The notes beneath the pieces are model-generated. The model had not been told where the DNA came from. It saw only the letters and a list, made by a program, of their open reading frames with translations, and did no database searches. Of a stretch of 64,000 nt of DNA, positions 25,387-34,351 are shown in pieces; the stretch's first letter is position 1, and each line of letters starts with the position of its first letter. The DNA comes from Verrucomicrobiota bacterium (GTDB taxonomy: Bacteria > Verrucomicrobiota > Verrucomicrobiia > Chthoniobacterales > SZAS-18): positions 42,731-106,730 of the forward strand of contig JAFEGM010000043.1 of NCBI GenBank assembly GCA_018240025.1, read 5' to 3'. The translations under genes were made by a program, and so were the position numbers.

Positions 25387-27417
25387 CTAAGGAATCTCGT
25401 AAATCTCGACCAATCCGACACCGGTCGTATCCGCAAACCCGCTGACGATCGCGGTATAGGAGCCCGGCGGGAGCACCGCGACGATGGCGCTTTCCTGATC
25501 CCCGGTGGGCGGGAATCCGCTCAGCAGGATCTCGGAGGCTTGCCCGCTGCGCCAATTGTCATTCTCCGCCGACAGCGTCGGCCCGGCGAACAGGCGGATG
25601 GTGGGATCCCGCAACGCACCCTGCACTCCGAAGGCCTCGAGCGAGGGACCGAGCGCTCGAACAATCACCTTCCGAGGGATGTTTCCGCCGATCACGAAGC
25701 CGCCGATCATGACCTCATTTCCCGTCTCCACGCGGCCGCGGGTGCTGATGTTGACCAGCCGGGCCGGGTTCTGCGGTTCGAGATCGTAAACTTCCACCAG
25801 CGCTACCCCGCCGCCGGTCCGTCCTGAGACCAAAGCGGTATAGGAGCCTGGCGGAAGGCTCACCACCAAGGCGGATTCAGCCTCCCGGTTGGGCGCAAGG
25901 CCGGTGGCTTGGATCTCGGCAGTCTGAGCAGCGCGCCAGTCATCGTTTTCCCCAAGGGTGAGGCCGCTGGCATTCTTGAGCACGAGCGTCGGATCCGTCA
26001 GCGGCTGGGCGATTCCAAACGCCGAGAGGCTCGGCCCCAAAGCTCGGATGATCACCCGTTTGTTCCCGGTGCCTTGGATGACGAAGCCAGCGATGCCGAC
26101 GTCCTGCCCGCTGCCGACGCGCAAGCGCGTGGAGATGTTGAGTAACCGGGAGCCTGGCGTGGGCGTGGGGCTCGGGGTCGGCGTGGCGGTCGCGGTTGGA
26201 GTCGCCGTCGGCGTGGGGGACGGCGTAACGGTCGGAGAAGGAGTTGGCGTCGAGGTCGGGGTCGCCGAGGGTGGCAACGTCGGGGACGCGGTGGGCGAAG
26301 GACTCGGTGTAGGAGTCACCGTTGCGGTCGGAGTCGCGCTCGGTGTGGGTGTGGCGCTCGGGCTCGGGGTGAAGGTCGGCGTTTGAGTCGGCGTGGGCGT
26401 GACGGTCGGCGTCGGCGTTGGCGTGGAAGTGGGAAGCGGCGTGTTGGTGGGTGTGCCCGCACCGACCGTCGGCGTGGCCGTAGGGGTCGGCGTGATCGTC
26501 GGAGTTTGGGTCGGGGTGGGGGTTACGGTCGGCGTGGAGGTCGGCGTTGGACTGGGGGTGAGCGTGGCCGTCGGCGTCGGGGTTGCCGTCGGCGTCGGGG
26601 TAGGCGTGAGTGTCGCGGTCGGGGTCGGCGAACTGGTCGGGGTGGCCGTTGGGGTCGGGGTCGCCGTCGGTGTGGGCGTCGGGTTCGCTGCGGCGGTGGT
26701 GAAGGTGACGGCGCCGGCACTGGAGATCTGGATCGTTCCGAGGAGGATCGACGGCTGTGACCCGACGTTGGTGCCGGGCACGATTCTGTTCAGATAGAGA
26801 GGCTCGTTGGGAGCCCCTTCATTGCTCGGGTTCCAGCGTTGAAAACTGATGCCACCGCTGCTCTGCCCACCCGGCTGGAAGGAGCGGTAGCTATTGTTAT
26901 CTAAATTGCCTTGAACGATCGCAACCGGGCTGTTCGCAGTTGGAGAATAGGTGGCATAGAAGGTTCCCATCGCCGCGATTAACGAAGCAGCAGTGCCAAG
27001 CTGGCTGGTGGAGCCCCGATTCCAAGGGGCGACGGACGGATTCGAGGAATAAAGAGTGTTGTTCGGGTCGCCCAAGGCTCCGAACCGCGAGGCGGCCACG
27101 ACCGCATACAGCACAGCACTCCGCCCGGTGGCATCGTCAACGCGGGTGTACCAGTCCGTCCCGAACACGGCCCGGAGATCGGCCTCGATGTTCCCCAAGT
27201 TCAAGGAGAAGCTGTTTCCAGAGAACTGGGAGGCCGGGCCGAGACCCACCAGCAGGCAGCTCGATCGATCGGTGGCTCGGAATCCGAGGAAGGCATCGCC
27301 CTCGTTGAAGCTGAGTTGCGCCGAAACCTGCGTCCCCAGGCCTGCGAACAGCGCTCCAGCCAAGAGCATGCGCGTACGTTGGCGAATCGTCCGAAGCAGG
27401 CCTGAAGGTGCGAACAT
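25387..27417 (-). CDS. Secreted protein: paralogous N-domain, Thr-Pro linker, two C-terminal repeat domains
   Basis: A 676-aa exported protein. After a signal peptide ([19 protein letters not shown]), residues 35-235 form a domain homologous to the divergent PEP-CTERM protein at 27652 ([11 protein letters not shown]...[11 protein letters not shown] against GDLIMGIRATD...LLINLGPAANF). Residues 240-420 are almost pure Thr-Pro-Thr-Ala repeats, probably an extended and possibly glycosylated linker. Two copies of a roughly 115-aa domain follow, each with an LVNISTR-like start, [19 protein letters not shown] and [12 protein letters not shown], ending in VEIYEI. This C-terminal module is common in secreted Verrucomicrobiota and Acidobacteriota proteins. 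The start at 27417 gives the best signal peptide. No catalytic motif is seen. Confidence 0.8.
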   Translation of the reverse strand: MFAPSGLLRTIRQRTRMLLAGALFAGLGTQVSAQLSFNEGDAFLGFRATDRSSCLLVGLGPASQFSGNSFSLNLGNIEADLRAVFGTDWYTRVDDATGRSAVLYAVVAASRFGALGDPNNTLYSSNPSVAPWNRGSTSQLGTAASLIAAMGTFYATYSPTANSPVAIVQGNLDNNSYRSFQPGGQSSGGISFQRWNPSNEGAPNEPLYLNRIVPGTNVGSQPSILLGTIQISSAGAVTFTTAAANPTPTPTATPTPTATPTSSPTPTATLTPTPTPTATPTPTATLTPSPTPTSTPTVTPTPTQTPTITPTPTATPTVGAGTPTNTPLPTSTPTPTPTVTPTPTQTPTFTPSPSATPTPSATPTATVTPTPSPSPTASPTLPPSATPTSTPTPSPTVTPSPTPTATPTATATPTPSPTPTPGSRLLNISTRLRVGSGQDVGIAGFVIQGTGNKRVIIRALGPSLSAFGIAQPLTDPTLVLKNASGLTLGENDDWRAAQTAEIQATGLAPNREAESALVVSLPPGSYTALVSGRTGGGVALVEVYDLEPQNPARLVNISTRGRVETGNEVMIGGFVIGGNIPRKVIVRALGPSLEAFGVQGALRDPTIRLFAGPTLSAENDNWRSGQASEILLSGFPPTGDQESAIVAVLPPGSYTAIVSGFADTTGVGLVEIYEIP
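26155..26690. repeat. Low-complexity tandem repeat encoding the Thr-Pro linker
   Basis: About 540 bp of degenerate GTCGGCGTGGGC/GGGGTCGGCGTG units, encoding (TPTPTATP)n on the minus strand. The variation between units is mostly at third positions, so the peptide pattern is kept. Such tracts are prone to length change by slippage; because the unit is a multiple of three, the frame would survive. Confidence 0.85.
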
Positions 27418-27528
27418 AGTCTGCTCTATCGTTGGGGGCACAGCGGGTTGTCCACCGGTGGTCCGTGACAATTCCGGCGCAGGCCAGATTACAGCGTGAA
27501 TCTAAGGTATGTGGCTGTTTAGCCATCA

Positions 27529-27542
27529 TGTCGAATTCGACA
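27529..27542. promoter_or_regulatory. 14-bp perfect palindrome in divergent promoter region
   Basis: TGTCGAATTCGACA lies in the 234-bp gap between the two divergent paralogous secreted-protein genes. A second imperfect inverted repeat, TGGCT-GTTT-AGCCA, is just upstream (about 27512-27525). A symmetric site shared by two divergent promoters may be a regulator's operator; there is no direct evidence. Confidence 0.35.
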
Positions 27543-27651
27543 CCGTGACGGAAAGATCACCCTTCGTCGTTCGAATCCCAACCTTGTCTAGTTAGTCTCC
27601 GCCGCCGAGCAGAACCGTTCATCAAGGCGGCCTCGGAATCGACTCCAAACC

Positions 27652-28428
27652 ATGAAAAAGACCACCTTCGCTGCCCTGGCCCTCGCTAGTGTAGCTTTCT
27701 CTTCCTCGATCTGGGCGCAGCAGCCCACGTATGCCGCCGGCGACCTCATCATGGGGATCCGGGCGACGGACACCTCGAACAGCCTCCTGATCAACCTCGG
27801 GCCGGCGGCGAACTTCGCTCCCCTGGGCTTCACGGCCAGCTTCACCATCAGCAGCGCCGACCTCTCGGCGACGCTGGGGGCTGACTGGTTCACCCGCATC
27901 GATCCCAACACCGGTGTGCAGGCGGTGCGTATCTCGTTTGTCGCTGCCACGGGCATCGCCGGCGCCAACGGCGATCCCGCGCGGACGCTCTACACCTCCA
28001 GCCCAAATGCGGCGCCCTTCAACCGAGCCTCTTCGACCACGCAGGGCCAGGCCGATAGCCGCATCCAGACCATGGGCGGACGCTTTGCCTCCGGAGATCT
28101 GACCGGCAACACCGCGAACGCCAGCATCCAGGCGAACAGCGTGGCGAATTCGTTCGCCTCCTACCAGCCCGGCGGCGCCAATTCTGGCGGCATCAGCTTC
28201 GCCTACTGGAATCCCACCAACGAGGTTGCGCCCGGCCAAACGGCCTTCCTCGACCGTCTGCAGACCGGCACTGGCGCTGGCACCGTGCTCGGCTCCTTCG
28301 CCCTCGATGGCTCGGGCAACCTCTCCTACGCGGCCGTGCCGGAGCCTTCCACCTACGTCATCGGGGCCGTCGCGTCGGCCTTGATGCTCGCGTTCTACCG
28401 CCGCCGCCGTCTCGCGCAGGTCGGTTGA
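27652..28428 (+). CDS. PEP-CTERM sorting domain protein, paralogue of the 25387-27417 N-domain
   Basis: A 258-aa exported protein. It has a signal peptide (MKKTTFAALALASVAFSSSI), then a 190-aa domain sharing GDLIMGIRATDTSNSLLINL, LGADWFTRIDP, TLYTSSPNAAPFNR, SYQPGGANSGGISFAYWNP with its divergent neighbour, and a sorting tail VPEPSTYVIG, helix, FYRRRR. It is probably tethered to the outer surface or matrix by the exosortase pathway. The domain is without known activity. The next gene (PstS-like) starts 37 bp downstream on the same strand. Confidence 0.87.
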   Translation: MKKTTFAALALASVAFSSSIWAQQPTYAAGDLIMGIRATDTSNSLLINLGPAANFAPLGFTASFTISSADLSATLGADWFTRIDPNTGVQAVRISFVAATGIAGANGDPARTLYTSSPNAAPFNRASSTTQGQADSRIQTMGGRFASGDLTGNTANASIQANSVANSFASYQPGGANSGGISFAYWNPTNEVAPGQTAFLDRLQTGTGAGTVLGSFALDGSGNLSYAAVPEPSTYVIGAVASALMLAFYRRRRLAQVG

Positions 28429-28465
28429 ACCCTCTTCAAGCTGTCAGTCGCCAGTACCTACCACC

Positions 28466-29770
28466 ATGCAAATTCGTCATCTCTTCCTCGGCGCTGCCCT
28501 GAGCTTCGCGTTCCTCGCGACCGCCAGCGCCCAGACCACTGTCCGCTTCACCGGCTCCACGGCCTACCGTGCCAACACGCACGCCGCCATCCGGGCGCAG
28601 TTCGACCTCAACACGCTGAGCGAGGCCTACGTCGGCACGCTGAGCGGCTCCCGCTATGCCGTCTTCTCCGGCACGCTGCTGAGCGGCGGCACCGCCGTCA
28701 TCAAGACCTCGTGGTCGGGCTCCGAGGCCGGCATCAAGGCTGTCGCCGGCCCCGCTGCCTCCAACCTCATCGCGTTCCTGCCGGATTCGGTCCTGCCGAC
28801 CTCCGGCGCGTTCCCGCGCACGAACAGCGCCGCCACCAATGCCCAGGCCACGGAGTCGGCCAACGCCGACGTCGCAATGGCCGACACGTTCCAGTCGACC
28901 TCGGCGTACTTCGGTCGCTTCAGCGGCGCGAACTACGTCACGCTGATCGAGGCGGACATCGACCCAACCGCGGGCGTCAACCGCTCGGCCGTGGGCATCG
29001 TTCCGTTCAAGTTCCTGGCCAATGCCGGCTCGCCCGCCGGGTTGAACAACCTGACCGGTCAGCTGGCCCGTGCGCTCTTCGCGAACGGCTCGCTGCCGCT
29101 CAACGTTTTCACGGGCAACCCGGCGGACGCTGCCGCCAACGTCTTCGCCATCGGCCGCGACCCCGATTCCGGGACCCGCCTGACCGCCTTCGCCGAGTCC
29201 GGCGTCGGTGCGCTCGCGACCGTGGTGCAGTACGAGCCGCGCGCCTTTTCGGCCGCTGGTAATGCGGTGGTTCGTATCACCTCCACCACCACCGGCAGCA
29301 CGACGCCCGCAGGCGGCGTGCTCGACGCGAGCACCTTTACGACCGTCTGGCCGGCCGGGGTGGTCAATGGCAACAACGTCGGTCTGGGGAATGGCGGTTA
29401 TGCCAGCGGCGGAGATCTGTCCCGCGCGCTGACGTTCACGTCGCCGAGCGCCAACTATCTCGTGAGCTACGCCGGCGTCGGTGATGCCGACACCGTGATC
29501 GCGAACAACGGCGTGCGCGAGCTGGCCTACAACGGCGTCACCCTCGGACGTCCCGTCTCTCCCGCGACCTACAACGACGTCACGGCGCTGACCAACGGCC
29601 TCTACACGTTCTGGGGCTACGAGCACATGTATTATCGCTCCACCCTGAACGTGAATGCCCAAGGTCTGGCGGACCGCGTGGCGCAGAACCTCTACACGAC
29701 CAACGCGCAGGTCTTCGTTTCGTCGATGCAGGTCAGCCGTTCCACGGACGGCGGCATCGTCGCTCCCTAA
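28466..29770 (+). CDS. PstS-like secreted substrate-binding protein
   Basis: A 434-aa exported protein. The signal peptide is MQIRHLFLGAALSFAFLATA. The mature start TTVRFTGSTAYRANTHAAI fits the phosphate-binding-protein (PstS) beginning where a GST-A loop helps hold the ligand. VGIVPFKFLAN and IGRDPDSGTRLTAF correspond to the later binding loops. Length and body depart from transport PstS, and no pst permease or ATPase genes lie nearby, so it may be a surface phosphate or anion-binding protein rather than part of a transporter. A strong terminator follows 31 bp after the stop. Confidence 0.7.
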   Translation: MQIRHLFLGAALSFAFLATASAQTTVRFTGSTAYRANTHAAIRAQFDLNTLSEAYVGTLSGSRYAVFSGTLLSGGTAVIKTSWSGSEAGIKAVAGPAASNLIAFLPDSVLPTSGAFPRTNSAATNAQATESANADVAMADTFQSTSAYFGRFSGANYVTLIEADIDPTAGVNRSAVGIVPFKFLANAGSPAGLNNLTGQLARALFANGSLPLNVFTGNPADAAANVFAIGRDPDSGTRLTAFAESGVGALATVVQYEPRAFSAAGNAVVRITSTTTGSTTPAGGVLDASTFTTVWPAGVVNGNNVGLGNGGYASGGDLSRALTFTSPSANYLVSYAGVGDADTVIANNGVRELAYNGVTLGRPVSPATYNDVTALTNGLYTFWGYEHMYYRSTLNVNAQGLADRVAQNLYTTNAQVFVSSMQVSRSTDGGIVAP

Positions 29771-29801
29771 TTTGATCCGCGCTCGGAAGTGCACCATGCA
29801 G

Positions 29802-29833
29802 GGGCCAGCGCGGCGACGCGCTGGCCCTTTTTT
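29802..29833 (+). terminator. Intrinsic terminator of the PstS-like gene
   Basis: An 11-bp perfect GC-rich stem (GGGCCAGCGCG/CGCGCTGGCCC) with a GCGA loop, followed directly by six T residues. This is the clearest intrinsic terminator in the window. Confidence 0.92.
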
Positions 29834-29851
29834 CCGCGAACTTTCGCGCCC

Positions 29852-30415
29852 ATGCAAACTCGACTTCTGCGACTGCTCTGCGTCCTGACCGTGCTCGCCA
29901 GCCTCGTCCTGCTATGGTGGGTGAACCGAAGCGACTCTCCGGTGCCTCCGCCGACGAATGCGATCAAGGGGAGTGAGCGTCCCCCAGCGTCAGGCCCCTC
30001 CTGGCCGGCCGTCGGCAGCCGGACGGCGGCGGCCGACACGCCACCTGCGGCACCAGCTTCGGGCAGCGCCGCCGACGAGACCCGCGCGCTGATCGTGCAG
30101 GGTGCGCGTCCGTCGCTCCGGGAAACGACGACCAGCGCTCCGCTACTGCCTCCCGAGCCTCCGCCAGGGGCCGTCCTGCCGCTGGTCTTTGGGCCGGTGC
30201 CGGCGCGGGTCGACCTGGGAGCCCTGGGACAGGAGCGCCTGCGCCAATTGCAGGAGGGCTTCCTGCAGACGGTCGCCAGGCGTCCCGGAGAGTCGGCCGA
30301 CGCGTTTCGGGACCGCTGGAACCGCGCGGTCCGCTTGGCCGATGCACAGCTTTGGCCGGTCTTCGGTCAGGAGGTCGCAAACGCCTTCACCAACGCGCGC
30401 GCCACCCAGCCCTGA
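29852..30415 (+). CDS. Hypothetical membrane-anchored Pro/Ala-rich protein
   Basis: A 187-aa protein with a single N-terminal helix (LLRLLCVLTVLASLVLLWWV), a long Pro/Ala/Ser-rich disordered part, and a folded C-terminus (LGQERLRQLQEGFLQTVARR, DRWNRAVRLADAQLWPVFGQ). The ATG at 29852 is preferred over a longer frame that crosses the terminator. No family is recognised. The orientation suggests it may be the first gene of the run leading into the solute-binding genes. Confidence 0.55.
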   Translation: MQTRLLRLLCVLTVLASLVLLWWVNRSDSPVPPPTNAIKGSERPPASGPSWPAVGSRTAAADTPPAAPASGSAADETRALIVQGARPSLRETTTSAPLLPPEPPPGAVLPLVFGPVPARVDLGALGQERLRQLQEGFLQTVARRPGESADAFRDRWNRAVRLADAQLWPVFGQEVANAFTNARATQP

Positions 30416-30441
30416 CGGCCATCCACCCGGGGCGGGCAAAT

Positions 30442-30459
30442 GTGACGAATCTGCGACAT
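30442..30459. promoter_or_regulatory. Pho-box-like 7-4-7 element (weak)
   Basis: On the minus strand the sequence reads ATGTCGC-AGAT-TCGTCAC, two 7-bp units with a 4-bp spacer, closely resembling the element at 37668 (CTGTCGC-GGCT-TTGTCAC). It lies 36 bp before the vWA lipoprotein start but points away from it, so its role is doubtful. Confidence 0.25.
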
Positions 30460-30494
30460 GTGCAACGGCTGGAGCGCGGCAGACTCCAACCTGT

Positions 30495-32186
30495 ATGCAT
30501 CTTCGCCTTGCGGTCCTGTTGGCGGTTTTCTGTCTGACTGCCTGTAACTCCAAAAAGTCTGCGCCCCGTGCGGGAGCCGACACGACCGATCAGCCCGCTG
30601 GCGAGGTCCTCGAGTTGGTCTTCAGCTACGGCTCGGAGAAGGAGGAGTGGATCAAGGAATGCACGGCTGCGTTTCACGCGCGTGCGCCTAAAACGACCGC
30701 GGGGAAGGCGATCAAGGTCTTGGCGATCGCCCAAGGTTCCGGCGATTGCATCGAGGAAGCCATCAGTGGATCCCCGCGGAAGGTGCACCTCACCAGCCCC
30801 GCCTCCGAAGCCTACGTGAAGATCGGCAACGCGCGCTGGGCCAGCCGCGCGGCGGGAAAGGAGCTGATCGCGAAAACCGAGAATCTCGTGCTGTCGCCGG
30901 TGGTCATCGCCATGTGGCGACCGATGGCTGAGGCGCTTGGCTGGCCGCAGAAAGCGATCGGCTGGTCAGACATCCTGTCGGCTGCGCAGGATCCGCGCGG
31001 TTGGTCCGCTTATGGCCAGGCGCAGTGGGGGCGATTCAAATTCGGGCACACCCATCCAGAGTACAGCAACAGCGGGCTCATCTCGGTCTTGGCGGAAGCC
31101 TACGCCGCCACCGGGAAGCGGGAGGGACTCAATGCGGAAGCGCTGGCGCAGCCGTCGGTGCGGCAGACTTTGCTGGGCATCGAGCAGTCGGTCGTCCACT
31201 ACGGCAGCTCGACCGGGTTCTTTGCCCGCAAGATGTTCGCCAACGGTCCGGCCTACCTGAGCGCGGCGGTGCTTTACGAGAACAACGTCATCGAAGCGAA
31301 CGATGCTCAGAGGTACCCCGACCTCGCCTTTCCGGTCGTCGCCATCTACCCGAAGGAAGGGACGTTTTGGTCGGACCATCCCATCGGGGTCGTGGAAAGG
31401 GAGTGGGTCACCGCCGAGCATCGAGACGCGGCGCGCCAGTACATCGATTTCCTGCTCGCCCGCCCGCAACAGGAGCGCGCGCTGAGCTTCGGATTCCGCC
31501 CGGCTGCGGTCGATGTCCCCATCGCTGCTCCCATCAGCACGGCCAGCGGAGTGGACCCCAAGGAGCCTAAAACTACCCTTGCCGTGCCCCCGGCGGACGT
31601 GATGGATGCGGCCCTGGCGCTTTGGCGGGAAACAAAGAAGACGTCCAGCGTCTCGCTCGTGATGGATGTCTCGGGCTCGATGCGAGGATCGCGCATCAAG
31701 AACGCCCGGGAGGGGGGCCGGCAGCTCGTGGCGAACCTGAGTGCGCGGGATCGCTTTTCCCTCCTCACCTTCAGCAGTGCCTATCAGTGGCTCTTTCAGG
31801 ACGTGCCGCTCAGTTCCGGCCGGGAGCGGGCGCAACAGGCCATCGGCGGATTGATCGAGGGAGGCGGCACCGCGCTCTACGACGCCATAGCCGAAGCCTA
31901 CCGCGCGCAAACCGAGCGACAGCGAGCGGATCCCGCGCGCATCGGCGCGATCGTCGTCCTGACCGATGGAGAGGACACCGACAGCCGCTTGAAGCTGGAG
32001 GGATTGCTCCAACGGATCCGCTTCGACAGCGAGCGGCAGCCGGTGCGGATTTTCACCATCGGCTACGGCGAGCAGGCGAGCGAGAAAGCCTTGAAGGCCA
32101 TCGCGGACGCCACGCAGGGCCGGTTCTATAAAGGAACCCCGGAAAACATCGGAAGCGTCTTCCGCGATATCGCCACCTTTTTCTGA
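30495..32186 (+). CDS. Lipoprotein: extracellular solute-binding domain fused to vWA domain
   Basis: A 563-aa protein. MHLRLAVLLAVFCLTAC ends in a lipobox, with Cys17 as the lipid site, so it should be tethered to a membrane. Residues 35-350 are an ABC-type solute-binding domain (SBP_bac_11-like: LELVFSYGSEKEEWIKECTA, FKFGHTHPEYSNSGL). Residues 380-563 form a von Willebrand A domain with an intact MIDAS metal site (MDVSGSM, a middle Thr in GGGTALYDAI, and LTDGEDTD). Fusions of these two domains occur widely, but their ligand and partners are not established. The next gene encodes a second binding domain of the same type, suggesting a complex. The start is chosen for the signal peptide. Confidence 0.83.
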   Translation: MHLRLAVLLAVFCLTACNSKKSAPRAGADTTDQPAGEVLELVFSYGSEKEEWIKECTAAFHARAPKTTAGKAIKVLAIAQGSGDCIEEAISGSPRKVHLTSPASEAYVKIGNARWASRAAGKELIAKTENLVLSPVVIAMWRPMAEALGWPQKAIGWSDILSAAQDPRGWSAYGQAQWGRFKFGHTHPEYSNSGLISVLAEAYAATGKREGLNAEALAQPSVRQTLLGIEQSVVHYGSSTGFFARKMFANGPAYLSAAVLYENNVIEANDAQRYPDLAFPVVAIYPKEGTFWSDHPIGVVEREWVTAEHRDAARQYIDFLLARPQQERALSFGFRPAAVDVPIAAPISTASGVDPKEPKTTLAVPPADVMDAALALWRETKKTSSVSLVMDVSGSMRGSRIKNAREGGRQLVANLSARDRFSLLTFSSAYQWLFQDVPLSSGRERAQQAIGGLIEGGGTALYDAIAEAYRAQTERQRADPARIGAIVVLTDGEDTDSRLKLEGLLQRIRFDSERQPVRIFTIGYGEQASEKALKAIADATQGRFYKGTPENIGSVFRDIATFF

Positions 32187-32225
32187 CGCAGCTCGTCCAG
32201 CGGCCACGACCTCTCTCCCTTTCCC

Positions 32226-33443
32226 ATGAATCCTGAATCCACCCAGGGACCGCGCATTACCTGCCTCGGCCAGGGCGTCATCGTCCTCTTTGTCGCGAGC
32301 CTGCTCGGGTTTGCCGGCTATCTACTTTGGCACAAATATGCGGCCGAGCGACCCACGGGTCCGAGTGCAGGTAGCACCTCAACCGAGTCCAGTCCTCCGC
32401 CTGCCGGGAAGGTGGTGGAGTTCGGGCTCGCCTACGGCACCGAGAAGAAGCGCTGGCTGGAGTGGGCCGTCGAAGAGTTCGCCAAGTCGAGGTCCGGTCA
32501 GCGGATCAAGGTCAATCTCATCCCCATGGGGTCGCTGGAAGGCGGACAGGCGGCGCTGAGTGGCGACCGACGGATTCACGCGTGGTCGCCGGCGAGCTCC
32601 CTTTACCGGGATGTTTTCCTGCAGGAATGGGAGGCGCGGCGCGGGGGCGGCAAGTCGCCCTTGCTCAAAGAGGAAACGCTCGCCCTGACACCCATGGTGT
32701 TCGTCCTCTGGCAAGCGCGTGCGGATGCGTTCTCTGCCAAGTACAAGTCGGTCAGCTTCCGCACCGTGGGCGAGGCGCTGGCAGAGCCCGCCGGCTGGCA
32801 GGCCATCGCCGGACAGCCGGACTGGGGCGTATTCAAGTTCGGCCACACGCATCCGCAGCAGTCCAATAGCGGACTGATGACGCTGGTGCTAATGGCGTAC
32901 GACTTCCATCAGAAGGAGCGCGGCCTCGTGCTGAAGGATGTCCTCGATCCAGCATTTCAAGCCTGGATGGCCAAGTTCGAAGCGGGCGTCACGGGCATGT
33001 CGAACAGCACCGGGAACATGATGAGGGACATGGTCCTGCGGGGCCCGTCGACCTTCGACGGACTGTTCGTCTACGAGTCCGTCGTCATCGATTACCTGAA
33101 GAACGCCGAGGGACGGTGGGGCGAGCTGAGAGTCGCATATCCGCAGCGAAACCTGTGGAGTGACAACCCGTACTACATCCTCGACGTCGAGTGGAGCAGC
33201 GCCGAACAGCGGAAAGCGGCGCAGGCTTTCCTGGATTTCCTGCTCACAGAACCCATCCAGCGGCAAGCGCTCGTGCACGGGTTCCGGCCCGGAAATCCTG
33301 CGGTGCCGGTCAGGTTTCCGGAGAGTCCGTTTATGCAGTACGAGCGATTCGGCCTCCGGATCGACCCTCCGGTCTCGGCCGAGCCGGTGAAAGCGGAAGT
33401 GATCAACAATCTCCTGCAGATCTGGCAGCGGACGCGGCGGTGA
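32226..33443 (+). CDS. Membrane-anchored extracellular solute-binding protein
   Basis: A 405-aa protein homologous to the binding half of its upstream neighbour: both share KFGHTHP...SNSGL and the W(S)D(N/H)P block. An N-terminal helix (VIVLFVASLLGFAGYLLW) anchors it; there is no lipobox. The domain (residues 60-395) has the two-lobed binding-protein layout and lacks a vWA part. It is 39 bp after the vWA lipoprotein gene and so probably in the same transcript. No ABC permease or ATPase is nearby, so it likely senses or holds a ligand rather than feeding a transporter. Confidence 0.8.
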   Translation: MNPESTQGPRITCLGQGVIVLFVASLLGFAGYLLWHKYAAERPTGPSAGSTSTESSPPPAGKVVEFGLAYGTEKKRWLEWAVEEFAKSRSGQRIKVNLIPMGSLEGGQAALSGDRRIHAWSPASSLYRDVFLQEWEARRGGGKSPLLKEETLALTPMVFVLWQARADAFSAKYKSVSFRTVGEALAEPAGWQAIAGQPDWGVFKFGHTHPQQSNSGLMTLVLMAYDFHQKERGLVLKDVLDPAFQAWMAKFEAGVTGMSNSTGNMMRDMVLRGPSTFDGLFVYESVVIDYLKNAEGRWGELRVAYPQRNLWSDNPYYILDVEWSSAEQRKAAQAFLDFLLTEPIQRQALVHGFRPGNPAVPVRFPESPFMQYERFGLRIDPPVSAEPVKAEVINNLLQIWQRTRR

Positions 33444-33504
33444 CCAAGCACCGGCGACGATTCGCCGCTTGCTCCGGCCTGGCTTCGTAGACACGAGTCG
33501 CACT

Positions 33505-34287
33505 GTGAAGCTCTCTCACCTGCAAGCGGCTTTCTGGGCTCGCGTTCCGCTCCCGGCGTTGGGATCCCTCCCGGTCAATCTGCTCGCCCTGGCGGGTTTC
33601 GGGATCCTCGGGTTGGTCGAACCGGTCCTTTGGCTTCTGGGTGCCGGGCTGGAGACCGCCTACCTGTTCACCCTCGCGTCCAACCGCCGCTTCCAGCAGT
33701 TCGTGGACGCCCAAGCGAAGGTGGAAGAGCTGGCCCAGGACGAAAATTCGGCGCACGACTGGCGGACCGAACTCTTGCGGCTCGACCCGCGGCGCGCCGA
33801 GCGCTGCCAAACCCTCGAAGCTGCCATCGACGCCACGGCCGAGCACTACCGCAAGCACGATGGCGGGGAAGCTCTCCTGGAATCGAACCTGACTACGCTT
33901 CGGCGACTAGCTGCGATGCATGTGGAACTCTCCCTAGCGGCCGCTCGCATCGAAGCGGCCGAGCGGTCATCCAACCGACCCGGAATCGAGCGGCAGATCG
34001 CTGAGCTCCAGCGCGAAGCGGAAACCGGGGGCCTGACAGAAGCCACGCGGGAATCGAAGTTGGCCACGGCGGATCTCCTGCGGCGGCGATTAGCCAACTC
34101 GGAACGAAGGCGCGCCCAGTTGGAAGAGCTTTCGGCCCACCTCGAGCGGATCGAAAGCCAGGTGCAGCTCGCGCTCGACGATGCCGCCAGCCACGGTGCC
34201 CCCGCTGCGGTGCAGGCCAATCTCGGCGCCTACGAGCAGATCATCGCCTCGAATCAGGAGATCGCGCGTAGCTTCCAGGCGCAGTAA
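33505..34287 (+). CDS. Membrane protein with long coiled coil
   Basis: About 260 aa. Residues 15-55 form two hydrophobic helices (LPALGSLPVNLLALAGFGIL, GLVEPVLWLLGAGLETAYLF) that would insert as a hairpin. The remaining 200 residues are Glu/Arg/Ala-rich heptads (ERQIAELQREAE, LRRRLANSERRRAQLEELSA) typical of a cytoplasmic coiled coil. The start is a GTG at 33505 (VKLSHLQ), with TTG 33469 as an alternative. It lies 61 bp after the solute-binding gene and may connect that system to the cytoplasm (inference). No family recognised. Confidence 0.6.
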   Translation: MKLSHLQAAFWARVPLPALGSLPVNLLALAGFGILGLVEPVLWLLGAGLETAYLFTLASNRRFQQFVDAQAKVEELAQDENSAHDWRTELLRLDPRRAERCQTLEAAIDATAEHYRKHDGGEALLESNLTTLRRLAAMHVELSLAAARIEAAERSSNRPGIERQIAELQREAETGGLTEATRESKLATADLLRRRLANSERRRAQLEELSAHLERIESQVQLALDDAASHGAPAAVQANLGAYEQIIASNQEIARSFQAQ

Positions 34288-34351
34288 CGAGCATGCCATG
34301 CCCTGCGACCATCGAGGTTGCGATAGTGCAGTCTCGCGGCCAACCTGTTTC

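Noticed and set aside
26155..26690. Possible CRISPR array
   Set aside because: The repeats are short, contiguous and coding, with no spacers and no cas genes.
26393..26797. Gly-Val repeat protein (GVGVGV) on the plus strand
   Set aside because: It is the complement of the Thr-Pro repeat; only the minus-strand frame has a signal peptide and flanking domains.
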